In this document: piece by piece, positions 25,461 to 31,037 of the stretch
Layout of the letters: each line of letters starts with the position of its first letter
Position numbering within the stretch: position 1 is the stretch's first letter
Source: a virus
DNA: 31,037 nucleotides
Reading direction: 5' to 3' (one strand)
IMG/VR virus record: IMGVR_UViG_3300020505_000004
Span: 1 to 31,037 of that record
Position numbers and translations under genes: made by a program
Notes under the pieces: generated by a model
Told to the model about the DNA's origin: nothing
Database searches by the model: none
What the model saw: only the letters and a program-made list of their open reading frames with translations

Positions 25461-28400
25461 TTAGGCGATGCGGGTTACGGAGACATATCCCGTTTGGGTA
25501 TTGGGGACAGAACCACCGGGTGTTGCTGCCATAGTGATCAACGCCACTTGAGTATTTGTGTTGACAGGTAGTGGCTTGAGGTCAAACCCAGCTGTATGGG
25601 AAGCAGCGTTTCCTGCCATCGTTCCGTTTGCAGTCCTGTAGATCCCATTGACCCGTATGGACTGCGTTCCTGGATTCAACAGCAGATTCGCGGTCCGGGC
25701 TGAAGTACTACTACTAGTAATTGAGATTGACCATGGAATCAGTTGTTCAACACCTAGAGGAAACGAAGGTGTGATGATGAGGTTCGGTGCGGTACCACCG
25801 ATCTGAGCTACAGGTTGCCAAGTAGCCATGCTCCCGATGAAAGTCGGAATGCCTACTGGAGTTGGTGTTGGTGATGCCCAAGTCGCATTACCCGAGGCAT
25901 CCGTTGTGAGGAACTTACCTGCCGCTGGGCTCCCCGAAGTAATCTTCAGTGGTCCACCGATGGTAATCGCGTTTGCAGCGTTGTTGGTGGAACCAAGGAT
26001 CACGGTGCCATTCGTAGTGACCGCAGCGTTAACCGAGAGCGTATCTGTGGCTTCATTACCAACCACTACATTCCCTTGGAATGTGTTGGCACCCGTGAAG
26101 GTGTTGGTGCCCGTAGCGGATACCGTGGGGATCGCTGTGTTGGTGAGTTGACCCGCTACGAAACCAAGCCCGGTACCCAAGGAGATCTCAGCCACATTTG
26201 CGGGACCACTAACCGCAGGGTTTCCCAGTAGACGGTAACCCGCAACCTGCTGCATCTTTCCATAGGTGACCTTGTTGTTACCAATGGTTGGGGATGGGTA
26301 GGAGCCTGTGAGGTCACCAGTAGCGGGACCCAATGGAGCCGCACCGAGCACCTTGAGGGGTGAAGCGGCAGTACCAAGTCCAGATAGGCAGGACACAGGC
26401 AGATTGTTGATATCTGTTGTGGTGATAGTGACTGAACTCAGTTTCGTGGCAGCTACACCAGCAGCAGCGGCAGCATCAAGCGATGCATTGGTAGCCAAAG
26501 TGACCGCATCAGTGACTTGGCCTGTAAGGGTTGTAAGGGCACCTGTAGTGGCAGCACCAATGTTGGTAGCAGTTATGAGTACCGCACCTGTTTGAGCAAC
26601 GGGTGCCGCTGCGCCAATTTGGGTACTTACAGATGTAATGGTTTGATTCGCCCATGAGGCGTTACCAGTGCTATCACTTGTAAGAACACGCCCTGCGGCA
26701 GGATTCGTTGGGATCCTCAGTGTCCCGTTGACGAGGATTACATCAGCACCTGCGTCACCTAGGGTCACCCCTGCGTTGAATATCTGGGCGACCGAAAAGG
26801 TTTTTACACCACTAATAGATTGGGCAGTGTCTTTAGTGACTGCTCCAATACCAGTGGTTGTTTCATCCGCAGTGATTGTTACTGCGTCTACACGACCATT
26901 GACGGATATCACTAGTGGAGGTGTGGGTAGCCCCCAAGCCGTGGCACCATCCGCATCAGCGCAGGTCAGCACATGACCTACGACTGCGCCACTAGGGAAA
27001 ACTGGTGTCGCCGTACAGGTGAGTGTGTCTGATAGAGCATCCCCCAAAGACACATTCCCAGTGAATGATGTAGTACCTGAGAAAGTCTTGTTACCTGTAA
27101 TGGTTTGAGTAGTTCCCTTAGTGACAGCACCAAGACCCTTGGTTGAAGGACCATCAGGGTCATCAGCAGTAATGATCACTGCTCCACTAACACCGTTGAC
27201 GCTCTGAACAGGTACCGCTGGACCATCCCCCCAAGAGGCGTTACCTGAAGCATCTGACTTTAGGAACTTCCCGTTAGACCCACCCATAGGGATCTTTAGT
27301 GTCCCGTTGACCAGGATCACATCAGCACCTGCATCACCGAGGGTTACATTGGCTTGGAACACCTGATTGGCACTAAAGGTCTTTGCGCCGCTGATGGTCT
27401 GTGTTGCTGTCAGTGAGACACCACCAAGGTTTGCAGTAGGGTTTGCTTCACCATGTAGGCTGATACTCACGGAACCGTTAGTACCGTTGACCGTAGTCAC
27501 GGGAGCATTGAGCGGGTATTCCCAAGCGACTGTGCCAAGAGAATCCTTACAAGTCATTACCTTATTGAGCTCCGGTGCGCCACCACCAGTGAACTTCAGG
27601 GTGCCCGTAAGGTTGATGCCGTCATTCGGGTTATCTCCGAAGGTAACCCCTGCATTTGAGTAGAACCCTCCGTTAGCAGTAACTAGGCCGGAGAACACAG
27701 CATCTCCATCAGCCTCAATGAATGATGTAAGGCCGCCTGTTGGTGAGTAACCCTCCCATACATGAAGATTTCCATTGCCAGCTCGTTGGGCCTTCACAAG
27801 ACCTGTTGGCTCAATAGATACGCCGTTAGATCCGTTAGTTCCTATAGTAGTTCCCGATGATGTAACCGTAGGTGCTACTGTGAACTTCTTTGCAGCAGAG
27901 ATCGTCTGAATAGAGTCTGTAGTAACAGCTGCGTCCGATCCATCGATATTCTTAATCATGGACGCTTGGTAATCGTTCACTTCAGGGGTGACATCACCAG
28001 CACGACCCTTGAAGAGATTGACTCCGACACTACCATTTAAGGTGGCTGACACTACACCGGTAGCTGAGTTGATAGACAGACCACTGCCTATCTTGATACC
28101 ACCGAGCACATCGGCAGTCGCTATAGGTAGCGTTGCATTCTGAGTGACGCTTACAACACCATCGGTGACCGAGAGACCGCCACCAACCTGCATGATGCCC
28201 TTCTGGTTTCCAGTAGCAATCGGAAGTGGATAAGCACCTGCTGGGGTATAAGCACCAAGCGAGTCTGCACTAATTGTGAGCGGTCCAGTAGCCCCGTTGA
28301 GCATTGTCACACCCGCTGGTTCAGGGGTAGCCCAAATGGCCTTGTTACCTGCCGATGATGTCAATACTTGGCCGTTGGCTGTTGCGCCAGGTATCTGGAG

Positions 28401-30140
28401 TTCGCCGCCAACAACGATGATGTCGTTTGATGCGGTACCAAGTGTCACATTGTTGCTAAAGGTCTTAGCACCCGTGATCTCTTGTGAATAACCAACACTG
28501 ACTGCTCCTACATCAGCAGCATCGAGCGTTACAGTAGGTCCCGTTTGGTCATTAACACTAGTAACACCAGTTGCTGATGGAGATGCCCAAGAGGCTACGC
28601 CACTAGCATTACTAGTTAAGACCTTACCCTGTAGGTTTGATCCAACATTGTATGTAAGCGCATTCGTAACGACAGCATTGGCTGCTGAAGCAGTGCCACT
28701 AAAGGTCTTTACCCCTGCGATAGTCTGGTTGCTTGAGAGATCGACTGCACCTAAACCAGCAGCTGTAATAGTCACTGCTGAACTACTGTCTCCGTTAACA
28801 GAGATCACCCCTGTCGGTGGGACAGCAGCCCAAATCACTTCACCGTTAGGCTGAGATGTCATCACATGACCGGAGGCATACCCAGAGCGTGTGTAGTACA
28901 ACTTACCGGGGATATTGACAATGTCATTGCCATCATCACCTAGGTTGACCGTACTACTGAAGGTAGTGATTGCAGCAATAGTCTGGGGGCTACCAACTAA
29001 GACAGGTACACCCAACAAGGCTGGGGTGATTTCTACAACACCACCAGTTGTAGAACCAGTCAGTCCATTGACCGATGTGATACCTGTGGCGGCTGGTGAT
29101 GCCCAGGATGCTGTGCCATCAATGGCATTACAAGTCAATACGCGACCGATGACTTCATCAGTATCAGAGAGGTTGAGCTTGAGTTGCCCGGTTACGGTGA
29201 GGGTGTCCGCAGATACCTCATCACCAAGACCTACGCTCCCTGTGAATGCCACGGGTCCGGCTACAGTCTGCGTACCTCCGCTTGCCCCCGCAGACAGAGC
29301 ACCAATGGATGCCGGTGTAATGACCACTGTTCCCGTAGAGGACACAGCAGTATCTGATCCAAGCTTGATGCCATTGACAATGGATGACCACGCCACCGAT
29401 CCATCATTCGTTGAGGAAACAAGTGCTTTACCACTAACAGCAGATCCGGTGACCTTCAGTGGAGCATTGATCTCCACAGCACCCGTAAATGTCTTCTGCC
29501 CATCAATGGTCTGATTGGTATCCGTAAGTACTACTGTTGCAGGGAGAGAACCAGCGTTAATGGTTGTTTCTTCCCAATGGACATCACCGGATGTACCGTT
29601 TGCTCCAAGTACATACTGCTTACCGTCTGGAGTCTTGTCAGCAATGATGTCGAGACCTTGTAGGAACTTGAAGGATCCTTCAGGAGCAATAGTCGTAGTT
29701 CCCGTGAATGTCTTGGATCCCGTAATGGTCTCAGCGAAATTGATGCTGACCCCTGCTCCACCCTGGTCGAGGAACTGATCCGAGGATTCCTGAGATACAT
29801 ACAGGGAGTTCAGCTGCGACATATCCAGGTCTGATGCAGTCAGTACATCACCATCGGTAAAGTTGATCACACGGTCAGCCTCACGCGCCGGTGTGAATCG
29901 ACGGAGCATCACATTGCCTGGTGTTTGACCATCTGGCGGAATATCGAAGTGGACATAGGTTGCACCGTTGATGGTCACGAAAGACCAGCCACTCGATATC
30001 TGTGTCTGATTCACATACACCCGTACATGACTTGGGTCGAGCGGTGCTCCCCCGTAGAAGGTCACCAAGAAGTCATTGGTGCTGCCATTGCCTGAGTAGA
30101 AAGTACGGGCGTAGTAGTTCAGTTCATAGAATGCTGGCAT
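25461..30140 (-). CDS. Giant modular tail fibre, T7 gp17-like N-terminus, 1559 aa
   Basis: The N-terminal ~120 residues (YARTFYSGNGSTNDFLVTFY, GGAPLDPSHVRVYVNQTQIS, VINFTDGDVLTASDLDMSQL) match the T7 tail-fibre attachment domain that binds the tail. The middle is built of about 11 repeated modules (~90-120 residues) of the form QTI.G.KTFSG...F..NVTLGD...D.I.V.G.L.IP...G..L......G...W, many followed by V.SVNG..G.V.ITA..LGA. The end (about 1420-1559) is a distinct C-terminal domain (ATWQPVAQIGGTAPNLIITP). Such fibres are trimeric, with the repeats forming a long shaft. The start overlaps the previous stop as TGATG. T7 gp17 is 553 aa, so this is about three times as long; recombination between modules may change its length. 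Confidence 0.93.
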   Translation of the reverse strand: MPAFYELNYYARTFYSGNGSTNDFLVTFYGGAPLDPSHVRVYVNQTQISSGWSFVTINGATYVHFDIPPDGQTPGNVMLRRFTPAREADRVINFTDGDVLTASDLDMSQLNSLYVSQESSDQFLDQGGAGVSINFAETITGSKTFTGTTTIAPEGSFKFLQGLDIIADKTPDGKQYVLGANGTSGDVHWEETTINAGSLPATVVLTDTNQTIDGQKTFTGAVEINAPLKVTGSAVSGKALVSSTNDGSVAWSSIVNGIKLGSDTAVSSTGTVVITPASIGALSAGASGGTQTVAGPVAFTGSVGLGDEVSADTLTVTGQLKLNLSDTDEVIGRVLTCNAIDGTASWASPAATGITSVNGLTGSTTGGVVEITPALLGVPVLVGSPQTIAAITTFSSTVNLGDDGNDIVNIPGKLYYTRSGYASGHVMTSQPNGEVIWAAVPPTGVISVNGDSSSAVTITAAGLGAVDLSSNQTIAGVKTFSGTASAANAVVTNALTYNVGSNLQGKVLTSNASGVASWASPSATGVTSVNDQTGPTVTLDAADVGAVSVGYSQEITGAKTFSNNVTLGTASNDIIVVGGELQIPGATANGQVLTSSAGNKAIWATPEPAGVTMLNGATGPLTISADSLGAYTPAGAYPLPIATGNQKGIMQVGGGLSVTDGVVSVTQNATLPIATADVLGGIKIGSGLSINSATGVVSATLNGSVGVNLFKGRAGDVTPEVNDYQASMIKNIDGSDAAVTTDSIQTISAAKKFTVAPTVTSSGTTIGTNGSNGVSIEPTGLVKAQRAGNGNLHVWEGYSPTGGLTSFIEADGDAVFSGLVTANGGFYSNAGVTFGDNPNDGINLTGTLKFTGGGAPELNKVMTCKDSLGTVAWEYPLNAPVTTVNGTNGSVSISLHGEANPTANLGGVSLTATQTISGAKTFSANQVFQANVTLGDAGADVILVNGTLKIPMGGSNGKFLKSDASGNASWGDGPAVPVQSVNGVSGAVIITADDPDGPSTKGLGAVTKGTTQTITGNKTFSGTTSFTGNVSLGDALSDTLTCTATPVFPSGAVVGHVLTCADADGATAWGLPTPPLVISVNGRVDAVTITADETTTGIGAVTKDTAQSISGVKTFSVAQIFNAGVTLGDAGADVILVNGTLRIPTNPAAGRVLTSDSTGNASWANQTITSVSTQIGAAAPVAQTGAVLITATNIGAATTGALTTLTGQVTDAVTLATNASLDAAAAAGVAATKLSSVTITTTDINNLPVSCLSGLGTAASPLKVLGAAPLGPATGDLTGSYPSPTIGNNKVTYGKMQQVAGYRLLGNPAVSGPANVAEISLGTGLGFVAGQLTNTAIPTVSATGTNTFTGANTFQGNVVVGNEATDTLSVNAAVTTNGTVILGSTNNAANAITIGGPLKITSGSPAAGKFLTTDASGNATWASPTPTPVGIPTFIGSMATWQPVAQIGGTAPNLIITPSFPLGVEQLIPWSISITSSSTSARTANLLLNPGTQSIRVNGIYRTANGTMAGNAASHTAGFDLKPLPVNTNTQVALITMAATPGGSVPNTQTGYVSVTRIA

Positions 30141-31037
30141 CAGTTTCCTCGGTAAAGATTGGCTTTGACATCACGGGCATGAGCCATGGCTTGGGCTAGT
30201 TCAGGGGACTCTTTGATTAACTTCTCTAGGGCAGCGCGACGGTAGTCTGATACCTGCCCTCGGATGAGCGATGTGCGGGGACTTGTGATCCCATCGGTTC
30301 CCATTTCAGGGAGACCCTTGAAGAACGGTGATGAGATCACGGAGCGCAGTTGGTCACGCACAGTCTTCCCACCTATCTTTACTTGACCCGTTAGTTCCCC
30401 ATAGCGGTCATAGGCAGACTGACCGTTCTTCAACTTGATCTGCTTGAGATCGATGTTGCCTGGTAGGGTTCGACGGGCTCCACCGACTGAGATCAATGAA
30501 TCCGATAGAGCACGGTTCACAGGATCCTTGGTTGCCCTGGTACCAATCACGGGGAGAAGAAAAGACCAAGGGCTCTCTGCGCCTTGCAGTGGTTCACCAA
30601 GAGCATTACGAGTCTTATCCACTGAGACACCTGTAAGGGGCAAACGAGCCAAGATGGCATCGACTGCGTTACGGGTTTCATAGATAGTGCTATCGGTAAA
30701 GACTGCCTCAGTCTGTGCCAAGGCATTCGGTACAACTGCTCCTGCGAACTGACGCATCATCTTGTTTGCAGCAGCCTCATCACCCATGGCCGCTGACATT
30801 GCCGTAGTCAATCCACGCAGGTATGACTTGGAAGTCACATTGTTCGCAATGGACATCATGGCAGCCTTAGAGATACCCATGATGATCCCGTTGTCCTCAG
30901 GGGTTGGGTCATAGGTGCTGCGGCTGATGTCCACAGTGTCCGCAACGATTCCAAGGAAGGTGGCTACTGGGTCATTGCGTCCAAAGGAGACATACACGCC
31001 TCCCATCTTGATGGCATAGGGTTGCCAACCGGATGCA
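30140..31037 (-). CDS. Internal virion protein (gp16-like), C-terminal 299 residues; 5' end outside window
   Basis: The frame is open to the right edge: SGWQPYAIKMGGVYVSFGRN precedes DPVATFLGIVADTVDISRST. Helical segments follow (AAMMSIANNVTSKSYLRGLT and others). The ending is KESPELAQAMAHARDVKANL and YRGN. The part with 'KMGGVYVSFGRNDPVATFLG' recurs near the end of very large internal core or ejection proteins of marine podoviruses, and position directly before the tail fibre is that of T7 gene 16. Such proteins leave the capsid to form a channel across the cell envelope. The catalytic transglycosylase region, if any, lies outside the window. Identification is by position and a partial resemblance. 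Confidence 0.72.
   Translation of the reverse strand, partial: ASGWQPYAIKMGGVYVSFGRNDPVATFLGIVADTVDISRSTYDPTPEDNGIIMGISKAAMMSIANNVTSKSYLRGLTTAMSAAMGDEAAANKMMRQFAGAVVPNALAQTEAVFTDSTIYETRNAVDAILARLPLTGVSVDKTRNALGEPLQGAESPWSFLLPVIGTRATKDPVNRALSDSLISVGGARRTLPGNIDLKQIKLKNGQSAYDRYGELTGQVKIGGKTVRDQLRSVISSPFFKGLPEMGTDGITSPRTSLIRGQVSDYRRAALEKLIKESPELAQAMAHARDVKANLYRGN

Overview
This window is part of a T7-like podovirus genome (Autographiviridae-type). It carries a single-subunit phage RNA polymerase, a gp2.5-like ssDNA-binding protein, a PDDEXK endonuclease, a primase-helicase, a family A DNA polymerase, a 5'-3' exonuclease, a portal protein, a T7 gp17-like tail fibre and a terminase, in T7 order. 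Every convincing gene lies on the minus strand, so transcription runs from high to low coordinates. No host genes, photosynthesis genes or complete tRNAs are visible, and the host cannot be named. An integrase and a tRNA-Leu-like attachment sequence next to the RNA polymerase recall the integrase-bearing marine T7-like phages (P-SSP7-like cyanophages, some pelagiphages), but base composition here is much richer in G+C than those low-GC phages.

Layout in the direction of transcription. (1) 31037-24610: the end of a large internal virion protein, the giant modular tail fibre, a holin-like protein, a small unknown protein and the probable small terminase. (2) 24607-18365: the large terminase, then seven adhesin or structural genes, including a two-module appendage protein, a collagen-like fibre and a LamG-like protein. 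(3) 18364-17743: a non-coding terminus-like region with nested tandem repeats resembling in design the short-repeat arrays beside the T7 terminal repeats. (4) 17742-14662: small early genes beginning with an HExxH metallopeptidase, with long leaders, a G-quadruplex motif and hairpins. (5) 14475-12250: small genes, a MarR-like winged-helix protein and a tyrosine integrase, followed by the attP region and an AT-rich leader. (6) 11569-1: RNA polymerase, DNA metabolism genes, nucleotide pyrophosphohydrolase and portal, which runs off the left edge.

Late and early genes are joined without a break and attP is uninterrupted, so the sequence represents a replicative, circularised or permuted form of the free phage rather than an integrated prophage.

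The most interesting signals lie outside the proteins. Four intergenic sites share a 17-bp-plus-GGA/GAG architecture (core TTGACCA with an A/T-rich upstream half) exactly as long as T7-class promoters and are probably the promoters of this phage's own polymerase; one heads the integrase operon. Four hairpins in the early region have exactly the same 7-nt loop, three in one orientation in gene leaders and one, inside a strong terminator, in the complementary orientation, which would allow RNA loop-loop pairing. The octamer GGGGAATC is clustered eight-fold in the same region. The attP has a 42-bp tRNA-Leu half-gene flanked by TTTGACACA repeats that look like integrase arm sites. A LAGLIDADG protein seems to start at an ATT codon.
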